Source: Anaerotignum sp.
Lineage (GTDB): Bacteria > Bacillota > Clostridia > Lachnospirales > Anaerotignaceae
NCBI RefSeq assembly: GCF_017483025.1
Contig: NZ_JAFUMA010000066.1
Span: forward strand, 1 to 64,000
Length of the DNA: 64,000 nucleotides
Direction: 5' to 3'
The position numbers and the translations under genes are program-made. The notes under the pieces were generated by a model. That model ran no database searches, had not been told where the DNA came from, and saw only the letters and a program-made list of their open reading frames with translations. This document shows positions 1 to 8,157 of the stretch, piece by piece (position 1 is the stretch's first letter; every line of letters starts with the position of its first letter).

Positions 1-210
1 TAACATAATCCAATTTATTTTTCTTGTCAATCATATTATTTCTTTATTTCCATTATCGAAAATTGTAGAAAAGATTTTGTACTTTTTCTAGCGAGCATTG
101 AAAACACCGAAAAACGAGCATTAAAAAAAGTCATTTTTGCGTACAAAAATGACTTTCCAAACTACATGATATTGTTATTTTATATAAACTTCAACCACTA
201 AATATGGTGT
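1..210. other. AT-rich intergenic stretch at window start
   Basis: No open frame with coding character is visible here. The only structure is the terminator of rlmD at 121-156. A short repeat, CGAGCATT, occurs twice just before it (around 91-98 and 115-122), with no clear role. Confidence 0.5.
121..156 (-). terminator. Intrinsic terminator of the yhaM-rlmD unit
   Basis: The arms at 127-139 and 144-156 are a perfect 13-bp inverted repeat with a 4-nt loop. Read on the minus strand it is followed by a run of seven T. It lies 55 bp beyond the rlmD stop. Confidence 0.85.
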
Positions 211-1575
211 TTACTTCGTTTTAGCGAGCATGCTCACTACCTCAACGTGGACGCTATGGCTGAACTGATCCACAGGCTGAACCTCCTTCAACTCATAGCC
301 ACCCTCTCTCAATACCACCAGGTCTCTCGCCCATGTGGCGGGGTTACAGGAAACATATACGATTTTTTCAGGACTGATCTGCAGGATGGTTTCCAAGAGC
401 TTCGCGTCGCAGCCCTTTCTGGGAGGGTCCACCACCACGATATCCGCCGTAATGCCTTCTTCTTCATACAGTCTGGGGATGACCTCCTCCGCCGCGCCCA
501 CGGCAAAGGTCGCATTGGTGATGCCATTTCTTGCAGCGTTTTTCTTCGCATCGGCAATGGCTTCAGGAACGATCTCTACGCCGAATACCTGCTTCGCCTT
601 TCTGGCAAAGAACAGCGAAATGGTGCCGATACCGCAATACAGGTCAAGGACAGTCTCATCGCCTTTCAGGTCTGCCAATTCCACCGCCTTACCATAGAGC
701 ACCTCCGTCTGGATGGGGTTCACCTGATAGAAAGACAGAGGGGAAATTTCAAATTCGATGCCATCGATAAAATCGGTGATGGTATCCTTGCCCCAGAGGG
801 TGATGATCTTCTGACCCAAAATCACGTTTGTTTTTTCCTTATTCACATTCAGCACGATGGAAACAACGCCCTCCACCGCTTTCAAGCGTTCCACCAGAAT
901 ATCGCTGTTGGGCAGTTTTTTCCCGTTGATGACAATGCAGACCATGATCTCGCCGCTGTTTCTGCCAATACGGGTCAGGATATGGCGCACCAACCCCTTA
1001 TGTTTTTCCTCATCATACAGAGGGATGTTATATTCATTCAGGAATGTACGAACAATGCCGATGATCTCATCATTACATTCATTCTGCAGGAAGCACTTCT
1101 CCGTATCCACGATACGGTGGCTGCGTTTCGCATAGAAGCCGATGGCACAGCCTTCTTTACCCTGCCCCACGGGGAACTGGGCTTTATTGCGGTAACGCCA
1201 AGGGTCTTCCATACCAAGCGCAGGTTTCACTTCCACATCCTTGATACCGCCAATGCGTTCCATCACATCTTTGACTTCTCTGGTCTTATAAGCAAGCTCT
1301 GCTTCATAGGACAGATGCTGCAGCTGGCAGCCGCCGCACTGCTTCGCCACGGGGCACATGGGTTCTCTGCGTTCAGAGGAAATCTCAAGAATCTCCATCA
1401 GCTTGCCATAGCCGTAGTTCTTTTTTACTTTTACGATCAGAACCCTGATTTTTTCACCGGGCAACGCGCCTTCCACAAAAACCGTATATCCATCGATACG
1501 ACCAATGCCTTCGCCGTTGCTGCCCAGCGCTTCTATCTGCATTTCATAAATTTTATTCTTTTCTACAGGAATCAT
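211..1575 (-). CDS. rlmD: 23S rRNA (uracil-5-)-methyltransferase, RlmD/TrmA family
   Basis: SAM-dependent enzyme that methylates C5 of a uridine in 23S rRNA. The 454 residues hold an N-terminal TRAM RNA-binding domain (about 1-60), an iron-sulfur Cys set (C74, C80, C83 in CPVAKQCGGC, plus a later Cys near DTEKC), a SAM-binding motif VLDLYCGIGTIS, the DPPRKGCD motif, and the catalytic Cys in VYVSCNPATWARD. Length matches the family. It is the last gene of a minus-strand unit and its ATG overlaps the upstream nuclease-half stop by 4 bp, suggesting translational coupling. Within the RlmD/RlmCD/TrmA group the exact target uridine cannot be fixed from sequence alone. Confidence 0.92.
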   Translation of the reverse strand: MIPVEKNKIYEMQIEALGSNGEGIGRIDGYTVFVEGALPGEKIRVLIVKVKKNYGYGKLMEILEISSERREPMCPVAKQCGGCQLQHLSYEAELAYKTREVKDVMERIGGIKDVEVKPALGMEDPWRYRNKAQFPVGQGKEGCAIGFYAKRSHRIVDTEKCFLQNECNDEIIGIVRTFLNEYNIPLYDEEKHKGLVRHILTRIGRNSGEIMVCIVINGKKLPNSDILVERLKAVEGVVSIVLNVNKEKTNVILGQKIITLWGKDTITDFIDGIEFEISPLSFYQVNPIQTEVLYGKAVELADLKGDETVLDLYCGIGTISLFFARKAKQVFGVEIVPEAIADAKKNAARNGITNATFAVGAAEEVIPRLYEEEGITADIVVVDPPRKGCDAKLLETILQISPEKIVYVSCNPATWARDLVVLREGGYELKEVQPVDQFSHSVHVEVVSMLAKTK

Positions 1576-2195
1576 TGTTCCTCGTCTCCTTTTACTATCT
1601 CTGTCTCAGAAAACTGACAAACTGTACCATTGCAAACACAGGGACGACAATGGGCAAAACTGGGCTTTGCTTTTCCGACACCATAGTGCAGCATATCTCG
1701 CATCTCCTTCATGGTCCCCAGCACTTCATTCCGCACCTTGGCTGTGTTTTTCACTTCGAACATATAGTCCTGATAAACGATGCGCCCAAAAGCAGGCTTT
1801 TTGCCGTAAACATCCTCTAAAATCAGGAAATAGGCCCCCAGTTGCAGCAAGTCACCATGATGGGGCAGCTCCTCTTCATCAATGCTGCCACTTTTCAGCT
1901 CCACAGGAACGATCTTCTTACTGAGTCTGCTTTGGAACACATAGTCCGGCTTGCCCTGCAATTCATACTTTGCAGAATAAAGCAGCTTGCCAAAGTCCTC
2001 TTCTCCTCTTCTTCCCTGCTTCTGGTCTGCATAGATAAGGGCGTAGCCCGCCACATCATCCCTCGCTGTCATTTTACGAATGGCAGGTTTTGCATACTTC
2101 ACCAGCAGAAGGACTGCTAACAGCAAAACCATTCCAAGAATCAGCCAGTCCGTCATTCCAAGGCTGCTCAAAAAACTTTTAAACCATTCCGCCAT
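1572..2195 (-). CDS. Membrane-anchored Cas4/RecB-like nuclease, C-terminal half
   Basis: 207 residues. A membrane segment at about 14-36 is followed by a PD-(D/E)XK nuclease core: GKPDYV (D84), VPVELKSG (E99, K101) and QLGAY (Q118, Y122). Three to four C-terminal cysteines (C183, C186, C188, C193) have the C-x2-C-x6-C spacing of the Cas4 iron-sulfur site. The elements missing from a complete Cas4 fold, the first Cys and the motif-I His, are in the 98-residue ORF immediately upstream, which overlaps by 17 bp in another frame. I infer that the two chains form one nuclease at the membrane, or that a frameshift divides one gene. No cas genes or CRISPR array lie nearby. The downstream overlap with rlmD places it in the same transcript. 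Confidence 0.75.
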   Translation of the reverse strand: MAEWFKSFLSSLGMTDWLILGMVLLLAVLLLVKYAKPAIRKMTARDDVAGYALIYADQKQGRRGEEDFGKLLYSAKYELQGKPDYVFQSRLSKKIVPVELKSGSIDEEELPHHGDLLQLGAYFLILEDVYGKKPAFGRIVYQDYMFEVKNTAKVRNEVLGTMKEMRDMLHYGVGKAKPSFAHCRPCVCNGTVCQFSETEIVKGDEEQ

Positions 2196-2475
2196 GATTC
2201 ATCCACAAATACCCCGCCACGGCTGCCGCTGCAAACAGCAGCACCGCCACTTTCCAAAGCATTCTTCTGATCTTTAACAAAAGATAACTTCTGCGGTGAT
2301 ATTTTTCTCCTTTCCGAAAGTCACTGGCCAGACTATCCTCCAGATTGAGCCGTTCATTTCGTTCTACGTACAGCCTTCTCAGTTCCTTTCGTCCGTATAA
2401 ACGTTCATAATACCACTGATAGGGACAATAATCATATTTACTTATTTCATGGGCAGAAAGTGTTTTTCTCTCCAT
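2179..2475 (-). CDS. Membrane-anchored Cas4/RecB-like nuclease, N-terminal half
   Basis: 98 residues. The N-terminus LSAHEISKYDYCPYQWYYE matches the start of Cas4/RecB-type nucleases (first iron-sulfur Cys C17 of a CPxxxYY motif), and FRKGEKYHRR (H60) matches the motif-I G-x2-H signature. The protein then enters a membrane segment (about 71-92) and stops, without any D/E-x-K core. That core lies in the next gene. The gap from yhaM is 11 bp, so it is in the same operon. Standing alone it should be catalytically incomplete. Confidence 0.72.
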   Translation of the reverse strand: MERKTLSAHEISKYDYCPYQWYYERLYGRKELRRLYVERNERLNLEDSLASDFRKGEKYHRRSYLLLKIRRMLWKVAVLLFAAAAVAGYLWMNHGGMV

Positions 2476-2486
2476 TTCAATTCCTC

Positions 2487-3431
2487 TTATTTATAATCGG
2501 AGCGGCGGATATTTCTTGCCAGCATGCGGTGATAACCCGCCCAGCTGCCCTGCGTATTATCCGCTGCAATCGTTTCTTCAAACATTTTTGTTTTTGCATC
2601 CATGTTATCTGCGCAATGCAGGATGAATGCTTCAATGGTTTCAGGCACCTTGGGGGAACCATATTCCAGTTCCCCATGGTGAGAAAGGATACAGTGCATC
2701 ATCAGTGTTGTCAGCTGTTTAGGGAAGCCTTCGATTTTTGCCGCTGTATCGCGAATCAATTCCGCGCCCATGAAGATATGGCCCAAAAGCTGACCTTCGT
2801 CTGTATAGTCATTTTCAGGAAAATCGGACAGTTCCATGATTTTGCCCACATCGTGCAGCATGGCGCAGGCAACCAGAATATCTCTATCCACATATTCATA
2901 TCTGGGTGCCATAAAGTCACAAATCTGTGTGACGGATAATGTATGTTCCACCAAGCCGCCACGGAAGCTATGATGCATGGTCTTTGCTGCGGAATGATAC
3001 TTGAAATCCTTGCTGATCACGGGATGCTTCAGGAAAATTTCTTCCAACAGCTTTTTGATATAGGGGCTCTGGATGGTCTTGATGTACGCGATCAGCTGAT
3101 TATACATTTCATCGATATTTTTATCTGTACTGGGGATAAAATCTGCGGGATCATATTCCCCTTCGCGGCTGCGGCGGATGCGTTTCACGTTCAGCTGCAA
3201 TTCGTTATTGAATGTGGTCACGAAAGCATCGATCTTGATAAAATCGTTTTCCTGGAAGCTCTGGATATCCTTATTCATATCCCATACCTTCGCATCCACA
3301 ATACCTGTTTTATCCTGTAATTTTAAAGAAAGATATGTTTTCCCATTTCGGGATTTCATACTGGTTCTGGATTTGCAGAGGTAATGCTCGATGACATTTT
3401 CGCCCTCTCTCAATTCATTGATATATTTCAT
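2487..3431 (-). CDS. yhaM: 3'-5' exoribonuclease YhaM family (OB fold plus HD domain)
   Basis: 314 residues. An N-terminal OB-fold nucleic-acid-binding domain (about 1-100, GIVDAKVWD) is followed by an HD phosphohydrolase domain with MHHSFRGGLVEHT, CAMLHDVGK and LSHHGELEYGSP metal-ligand motifs. This arrangement is characteristic of YhaM, a cytoplasmic 3'-5' exonuclease of Gram-positive bacteria that trims RNA and can act on DNA. It is the first gene of the unit yhaM, nuclease N-half, nuclease C-half, rlmD, so a nucleic-acid-processing theme runs through the operon. Confidence 0.9.
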   Translation of the reverse strand: MKYINELREGENVIEHYLCKSRTSMKSRNGKTYLSLKLQDKTGIVDAKVWDMNKDIQSFQENDFIKIDAFVTTFNNELQLNVKRIRRSREGEYDPADFIPSTDKNIDEMYNQLIAYIKTIQSPYIKKLLEEIFLKHPVISKDFKYHSAAKTMHHSFRGGLVEHTLSVTQICDFMAPRYEYVDRDILVACAMLHDVGKIMELSDFPENDYTDEGQLLGHIFMGAELIRDTAAKIEGFPKQLTTLMMHCILSHHGELEYGSPKVPETIEAFILHCADNMDAKTKMFEETIAADNTQGSWAGYHRMLARNIRRSDYK

Positions 3432-3631
3432 GCCAGTCCTCCGTTTCTATCCTTGCGGCATTGATTTTTTCTTTAAGCCATACTACGGCTAATTTTACAG
3501 TATAGTTCATTATACACGATTTCTATCCGATATACCAGTGGAACGCTTTCCTTTCTGCAAAAAATCCACGGGAACAAATCCGATTTTTTTCCGTCTAAAG
3601 AAACATTAAGAAAATCTTATGTTTCCCCGCC

Positions 3632-3660
3632 TTGGTTTTTTTGTCCGGGTATGGTATCAT
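3632..3660 (+). promoter_or_regulatory. Candidate sigma-A promoter for the stalk-domain protein
   Basis: TTGGTT at 3632-3637 and TATCAT at 3655-3660 are separated by 17 bp. The transcript would begin about 30 bp before the start codon. The stretch from 3432 to here shows nothing else recognisable. Confidence 0.5.
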
Positions 3661-3696
3661 AAAATGGATGAAATGTATATAAAAGGAGGAATCTCT

Positions 3697-4812
3697 ATGA
3701 ACAAGAAACTTCTCTGCGGCGTTCTTTCCACCGCTGTTCTCTTCGGCGCATGCCCCGCAACAGCTTTGGCAGAGGACCCCCTCAATGAATTAAGAGACAG
3801 CCTGGATTTCCGTAATGCAGAAGATGATCTGCAGGGCGACGGCTGGTATTGGGATGCCAACGACCTGACACTGACGCTGGAAGATTTCCGCTATTATGTG
3901 CCCCAGGACAGACTGGAGGAAAAAGCTGCCATCTATCTGCCCGATGAAAGCTATGTTGAGATCGAAGGCAACAACAACGTACTGGAGACCCGTTCCTATC
4001 ACTGCAACGCCTTCTACTGCGATGGTGAAGTGAATTTCTACGGTGACGGCGAACTGGAGATCAATACAAAAAGCAGTGGCGCCAGCGCATTTTATGTATA
4101 TGAAGGCCCTATCCTTTTCGATGATGAAGTTGTCATCAATGTAGAATCCGAACGAGGTTACATCATCTACCTGAAATATGCAAAAGGCGACAAGGCCCTC
4201 ATCAGTATCCAGGATGAAGCCAAAATCAGCTTCAATAAAGAAGACCACGATAACCACAATATTACCCTTGTGAAAAAATCCGGTGCGAAAACATATTCCA
4301 GCTGGCTGGATTATGCCGAAGAAAAGGATGAATGGGATGATGAATACATCAACCTGGTAGCAAGACCCGCCGTTGTAGAAAAGGAAGAAGAAGCAACGCA
4401 GGAACCCATCGAAACCACACCCGTAAATGAATATCAGATCACCATCGGCAAAACTGATATCGTGAAAAACGGCGAAGTTTCTTATACTGCAGACGTTTCC
4501 CCTTATCTGAAGAACGGCTACACTATGCTGCCCTTGCGTGCCCTTCTGGAAGTTTCCAATCCCGAACAGCAGGTAAACTGGAATAACGGCACAAAGAGCG
4601 CCCACACCTTCGTAAACAACAAGCTGGTAAGCATCAAGCCTGGTGAAGCAACATATACAAAAGCACTGGAAAACATTGCACTTTGCACACCTGCGGAAAC
4701 TGTAAACGGCAGACTCTTCGTTTCCCTGAGAGACTGGATGAGCATCATGGAAATCGATGGTTCTCAGCTAAGCTGGAATCCTGAAACAAAAACAGTAACA
4801 TTAAAGTATTGA
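3697..4812 (+). CDS. Secreted protein with C-terminal copper-amine-oxidase-like stalk domain
   Basis: The start is the ATG at 3697, preceded by AAAGGAGG at 3683-3690, rather than the longer frame from 3619. The 371-residue product has a Sec signal peptide ending near ATALAED. An acidic beta-rich middle region (about 30-230, with repeated short Tyr/Asp strands) resembles the carbohydrate-binding or right-handed-helix style of surface proteins but I could not name it. The C-terminal ~130 residues form the stalk domain (YTMLPLRALLE, GRLFVSLRDW, WNPETKTVTL). Related stalk domains end two other secreted proteins in this window. Monocistronic. Function unknown; a cell-surface role is inferred. Confidence 0.75.
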   Translation: MNKKLLCGVLSTAVLFGACPATALAEDPLNELRDSLDFRNAEDDLQGDGWYWDANDLTLTLEDFRYYVPQDRLEEKAAIYLPDESYVEIEGNNNVLETRSYHCNAFYCDGEVNFYGDGELEINTKSSGASAFYVYEGPILFDDEVVINVESERGYIIYLKYAKGDKALISIQDEAKISFNKEDHDNHNITLVKKSGAKTYSSWLDYAEEKDEWDDEYINLVARPAVVEKEEEATQEPIETTPVNEYQITIGKTDIVKNGEVSYTADVSPYLKNGYTMLPLRALLEVSNPEQQVNWNNGTKSAHTFVNNKLVSIKPGEATYTKALENIALCTPAETVNGRLFVSLRDWMSIMEIDGSQLSWNPETKTVTLKY

Positions 4813-4820
4813 TAAATTTT

Positions 4821-4848
4821 AAGCCCTTCTTCCCGAAGGGCTTTTTTA
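4821..4848 (+). terminator. Intrinsic terminator
   Basis: AAGCCCTTC-TTCCC-GAAGGGCTT followed by T-rich sequence, 8 bp after the stop of the stalk-domain gene. Confidence 0.85.
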
Positions 4849-4886
4849 TGTTATAATGGAAAAAAATCTTTGAAAGGATGATCTCC

Positions 4887-5537
4887 ATGAAAGAAGCAGC
4901 TTTCACTTTATATGATAGAAACACATGGCCTCGCAGCAGCCATTTCGATTATTACACCAAGGGGTTCGTCAAATCCGTCAACAGCATGACGGTGCGTCTG
5001 GATATGACCCATTTCCTGACGGAAACAAAGAAACTCGCATTGAAATTCTTCCCCGCCTTCGCCGCCCTGACGGGACAGGTCATTGCCAGCATGCCCGAAC
5101 TATGTACCAACATGGACAAAGACGGGAATCCAGGCTACTTTTCCTATCTGAACCCCAACTTTACCATCTTCCATGAAGACGACAAGACCTTTTCCGATGT
5201 TTGGAGCCCCTATGACGAAGATTTCGATACCTTCTACAATAATCTGCTGACAGACGCAGAAACATACAAAGACAAAAAAGGCATTAAAGTAAAAGAAGGA
5301 CAACCCATGAATTTCTTCTGCATCTCCTGCGTGCCATGGCTGGATTATGCGGCCTATTGTCCCGTCAATTACGGCGGTTCCCCCAATCTCTTCCCCATCA
5401 TCACCTTCGGGAAATATACAGAGGAAAACGGGAAATTTACAATGCCTTTCACCCTGACCATCAGCCATGCCTGCATGGACGGCTATCATCTGTCCAGGTT
5501 TTTCAATGACCTGCAGGCTACTCTGGACAAATTTTAA
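4887..5537 (+). CDS. Chloramphenicol acetyltransferase-like (CatA family) acyltransferase
   Basis: The ATG at 4887 is chosen because AAAGG at 4874-4878 sits 8 nt before it; the ATG at 4878 lies inside that site. The 216-residue length is typical of type-A CATs. The C-terminal motif HACMDGYHLSRFF aligns with the HHAVCDGFH active site, so the catalytic His and the structural Asp-Gly are kept. DYAAYCPVNYGGS and PIITFGKY fit the family trimer fold. The family transfers acetyl from acetyl-CoA to chloramphenicol, but chromosomal CAT-like members often have other or unknown acceptors. No mobile-element genes lie beside it. Followed after 12 bp by a DUF523 gene, likely cotranscribed. Confidence 0.82.
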   Translation: MKEAAFTLYDRNTWPRSSHFDYYTKGFVKSVNSMTVRLDMTHFLTETKKLALKFFPAFAALTGQVIASMPELCTNMDKDGNPGYFSYLNPNFTIFHEDDKTFSDVWSPYDEDFDTFYNNLLTDAETYKDKKGIKVKEGQPMNFFCISCVPWLDYAAYCPVNYGGSPNLFPIITFGKYTEENGKFTMPFTLTISHACMDGYHLSRFFNDLQATLDKF

Positions 5538-5549
5538 GGAGGCGTTTTT

Positions 5550-5975
5550 ATGAAAATCGCAGTCAGCGCGTGCCTGTTAGGGCACGACTGCAAATACAAC
5601 GGCGGCAACAACCACAGCCAGAAGGTTCTGGACTATATCGAAGGACATGAGGTCATCCCCGTTTGTCCGGAAGTGACAGGCGGCCTGCCTGTACCCCGCG
5701 TGCCTGTGGAATTGCGGGATGGCAAAGCCATCAACGCCGATGGAGAAGACGTAACGGAATTTTTCCGCCGCGGCGTGGAAAAAACCATGAAACGATTGGC
5801 GGGACAGGATATCGACCTTGCCATCCTGCAGCCCAGAAGTCCTTCCTGTGGGTGCAAGAAGATTTACGACGGCACATTCACCAAAACCCTCATCGATGGC
5901 AAGGGTATGTTTGCTCAGGCTCTGGCAGAGGCAGGTATTCCCTTAATAGATGAAACCGACGTTCCTGAAAAATAA
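5550..5975 (+). CDS. DUF523 family protein
   Basis: 141 residues, preceded by AAGGAGG. The N-terminus VSACLLGHDCKYNGG and the motifs VCPEVTGGLPVPR and LQPRSPSCGC are typical of DUF523 (YbbK-like) proteins. Conserved Cys residues (in SACLLG, VCPE and SCGC) suggest a metal or iron-sulfur site, though this is unproven. The family has no settled function; some members are fused to sulfur-relay domains. It lies just behind the CAT-like gene, probably in the same transcript. Confidence 0.85.
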   Translation: MKIAVSACLLGHDCKYNGGNNHSQKVLDYIEGHEVIPVCPEVTGGLPVPRVPVELRDGKAINADGEDVTEFFRRGVEKTMKRLAGQDIDLAILQPRSPSCGCKKIYDGTFTKTLIDGKGMFAQALAEAGIPLIDETDVPEK

Positions 5976-5978
5976 GAA

Positions 5979-6012
5979 AAAGCCTTGGAAAAATCCAGGG
6001 CTTTCTTTTTAT
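5979..6012. terminator. Bidirectional terminator
   Basis: AAAGCCTTGG and CCAGGGCTTT form an imperfect 10-bp stem with T-runs on both sides, so it can end the DUF523 transcript and that of the convergent membrane gene, whose stop it overlaps. Confidence 0.75.
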
Positions 6013-6467
6013 TCTTCTTTATTTTTCGTTCTGCCAACGAATTCATATGCAAGGATCGTAAAGACAGGAACAACCAAGAGATATACGACAATATTGAATG
6101 GGGTGAAATTATAGGTATTGGAGACTTCACCAAATTCAAGGAAATATCGGCAAACCATGCCGATGACTGTGAATAAAACCATTCTCGGATACAAACTCGG
6201 CCCTCTGTCCTCCCCATAAACACCATACAGCCCTGCCGCAATAATACCATAAGCACTAACAGTCGAAATAATATTTGTCCATTTTAGAGGAAAGTGTTCG
6301 TTCCAGAGAGGGAAACTAAAACAGGCAAAAAAGACAACAAATCCCCAGACGATGCCTTTCATAATTCCCTTTTTCTCATGCTTCTTTGCCCAGCCTGCCA
6401 AAAAGCCTGCCGCTCCGCCCAGCAAAGCAATCACCAGAATAAAAAACCAGAATCCATTCCAACGCAT
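6009..6467 (-). CDS. Small four-helix integral membrane protein, unknown function
   Basis: The start at 6467 is supported by GGAGGTGATCCT directly before the ATG; a longer frame to 6593 lacks such a site. The 152 residues contain four hydrophobic segments (roughly FWFFILVIALLGGAAGFLA, GIVWGFVVFFACFSF, a middle pair around YGIIAAGLYGVY and MVLFTVIGMVC, and VVYLLVVPVFTILAY). A charged GWAKKHEKKG loop follows the first helix. I do not recognise the family. It appears monocistronic. Confidence 0.6.
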   Translation of the reverse strand: MRWNGFWFFILVIALLGGAAGFLAGWAKKHEKKGIMKGIVWGFVVFFACFSFPLWNEHFPLKWTNIISTVSAYGIIAAGLYGVYGEDRGPSLYPRMVLFTVIGMVCRYFLEFGEVSNTYNFTPFNIVVYLLVVPVFTILAYEFVGRTKNKEE

Positions 6468-6576
6468 AGGATCACCTCCTCCTCTTTTTTCCATTGTATC
6501 CAACTTATCCACTGCTTTCAACAAAATATAAAAAGCGAAAGAAAATCTTAAGATATGCGCCACCCGAAGGATTCCA

Positions 6577-6605
6577 AACAAAAAAGCGTCCATACGGACG
6601 CTTTT
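6577..6605 (-). terminator. Intrinsic terminator of the amino-acid ABC operon
   Basis: AAAAGCGTCC-GTAT-GGACGCTTTT read on the minus strand, running into T-rich sequence, 8 bp after the ATPase stop. Confidence 0.88.
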
Positions 6606-6612
6606 ATTCTAA

Positions 6613-7359
6613 TTAAATTACCTTCGCAAGGAACTGCTGCAGACGGTCGCTCTTAGGGTGATCGAAGATCTCGTTGGGAGAGCCTTCTTCCACCTGTTTC
6701 CCGTCCGCCATAAACATCACACGAGTGCCAACTTCCTTGGCAAAGCCCATTTCATGGGTAACGACTACCATTGTCATGTTGTCATGAGCCAACTGTTTCA
6801 TTACTTCCAGAACTTCCCCTACCATTTCAGGGTCGAGGGCAGAAGTAGGTTCGTCGAACAGCATCACTTCTGGTTCCATACACAGGGCACGCACAATGGC
6901 GATACGCTGTTTCTGGCCGCCGGAAAGCTGAGAAGGGTACGCATTCGCTCTGTCTTCCAGACCAACACGTCTCAGCAGCTGCATTGCCTTTTCCGTCGCT
7001 TCCGCTTCGCTCTTTTTCAGCAGCTTCATGGGGGCAATGGTCATATTTTTCAGTATTGTCATATGGGGGAAGAGATTGAAATGCTGGAACACCATACCCA
7101 TTTTCTGACGATGGATATTGATGTCCGTTTTATCATCAGTGATATCTGTGTCTTCGAAGAAGATACTGCCGCCAGTGGGCACTTCCAGCAGATTCAGGCA
7201 GCGCAGGAACGTAGACTTACCGGAACCGGAGGGGCCGATAACAACGACTACTTCGCCTTTTTTGATCTCTGTATTGATACCGTCCAGAGCTTTGATCTCG
7301 CCGCCATTATAATATTTCTGCAAACCTTCTACTTTGATCAATGTTTCATTAGCGTTCAC
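6613..7359 (-). CDS. Polar amino-acid ABC transporter ATP-binding protein (GlnQ-like)
   Basis: 248 residues, the usual length. Walker [11 protein letters not shown]-loop region [10 protein letters not shown], signature LSGGQKQR, Walker [15 protein letters not shown] and switch His VVTHEMG are all present. It powers uptake of a polar amino acid together with the permease and binding protein encoded just upstream. Its start overlaps the permease stop by 11 bp. Substrate cannot be read from the ATPase. Confidence 0.93.
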   Translation of the reverse strand: MNANETLIKVEGLQKYYNGGEIKALDGINTEIKKGEVVVVIGPSGSGKSTFLRCLNLLEVPTGGSIFFEDTDITDDKTDINIHRQKMGMVFQHFNLFPHMTILKNMTIAPMKLLKKSEAEATEKAMQLLRRVGLEDRANAYPSQLSGGQKQRIAIVRALCMEPEVMLFDEPTSALDPEMVGEVLEVMKQLAHDNMTMVVVTHEMGFAKEVGTRVMFMADGKQVEEGSPNEIFDHPKSDRLQQFLAKVI

Positions 7360-8059
7360 TGTTTCTCAACCTCCTTTCAAGGATACTTACCAGATATGTG
7401 AAGAACATTACCATCGCCAAATAGATGATGGCAACGCCGATCAGAGGCATGAATGCATCGTAGGTACGGCTTCGGATGATGTCGCCGCCCTTTGTCAGGT
7501 CGTGGAGGGCAACGTAACCGGATACGGATGTTTCCTTCAGCAGTACGATGAATTCATTTGCCAGGGTAGGCAATACATTTTTGAATGCCTGAGGAATGAT
7601 GATATATTGCATGGTCTGCACATAATTGAAGCCCAGGCTGCGGCCTGCTTCGAACTGGCCATTATCAATGGACATGATGCCGCTTCGGAAAATTTCGGCA
7701 ACGTACGCACCGGAGTTCATACCGAAAGCCAGTGTTGCAACCAAGATCTTATTTGTGGAAGATACCATGACAACGTAGTACATAATCATCAGCTGTACAA
7801 CAACGGGCGTACCGCGGATAACGGTCAGGTATACTCTGCAAATGGCATTCAGGATGCTCAGGATGATCTTGCTGAACCCCTTCATGTCTTTACCGTTTTT
7901 ATCGTATGTGGAACGGATGATGGCGATGACAACACCGATGATAACACCAACGACCAATGCAAAGAATGTTACCTTCAGTGTAGCACCAAGGCCTTCCCAA
8001 AGGTATTTCCATCGATCCTGTTCAATGAAGTTGAATATGAATTTCTCTTTCAAACTCAT
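7349..8059 (-). CDS. Polar amino-acid ABC transporter permease (GlnP/HisM-like)
   Basis: 236 residues with five to six hydrophobic segments. The permease EAA loop is seen as [28 protein letters not shown], the part that docks on the ATPase. [13 protein letters not shown] and RGTPVVVQL are standard motifs of the His/Glu/Gln/Arg family. A GGGGGAG site precedes the ATG. It is the middle gene of binding protein, permease, ATPase, with a stem-loop between it and the binding-protein gene. Confidence 0.92.
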   Translation of the reverse strand: MSLKEKFIFNFIEQDRWKYLWEGLGATLKVTFFALVVGVIIGVVIAIIRSTYDKNGKDMKGFSKIILSILNAICRVYLTVIRGTPVVVQLMIMYYVVMVSSTNKILVATLAFGMNSGAYVAEIFRSGIMSIDNGQFEAGRSLGFNYVQTMQYIIIPQAFKNVLPTLANEFIVLLKETSVSGYVALHDLTKGGDIIRSRTYDAFMPLIGVAIIYLAMVMFFTYLVSILERRLRNSER

Positions 8060-8102
8060 TCAGGAAACTCCCCCTTCTATTTTTTCTCATAACCGCAAAT
8101 CA

Positions 8103-8122
8103 GGGGTGACTTTCGTCACCCC
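8103..8122 (-). promoter_or_regulatory. Intercistronic stem-loop between binding protein and permease
   Basis: GGGGTGAC-TTTC-GTCACCCC is a perfect 8-bp stem with no T-run. Such hairpins commonly stabilise the upstream mRNA or cause partial termination, so that the binding protein is made in excess. That role is inferred. Confidence 0.6.
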
Positions 8123-8157
8123 CGAATGATTACTTTGTCAAAATTATGGCCTTTAAA

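Noticed and set aside
247-1617. 456-codon open frame opposite rlmD
   Set aside because: Antisense shadow with His/Phe-rich composition; rlmD motifs are complete on the other strand.
1572-2475. Part of a CRISPR-Cas locus
   Set aside because: The nuclease halves resemble Cas4, but no other cas gene and no repeat array is present within the window.
4887-5537. Recently acquired resistance cassette
   Set aside because: No insertion sequence, integrase, direct repeats or change in base composition beside the CAT-like gene.
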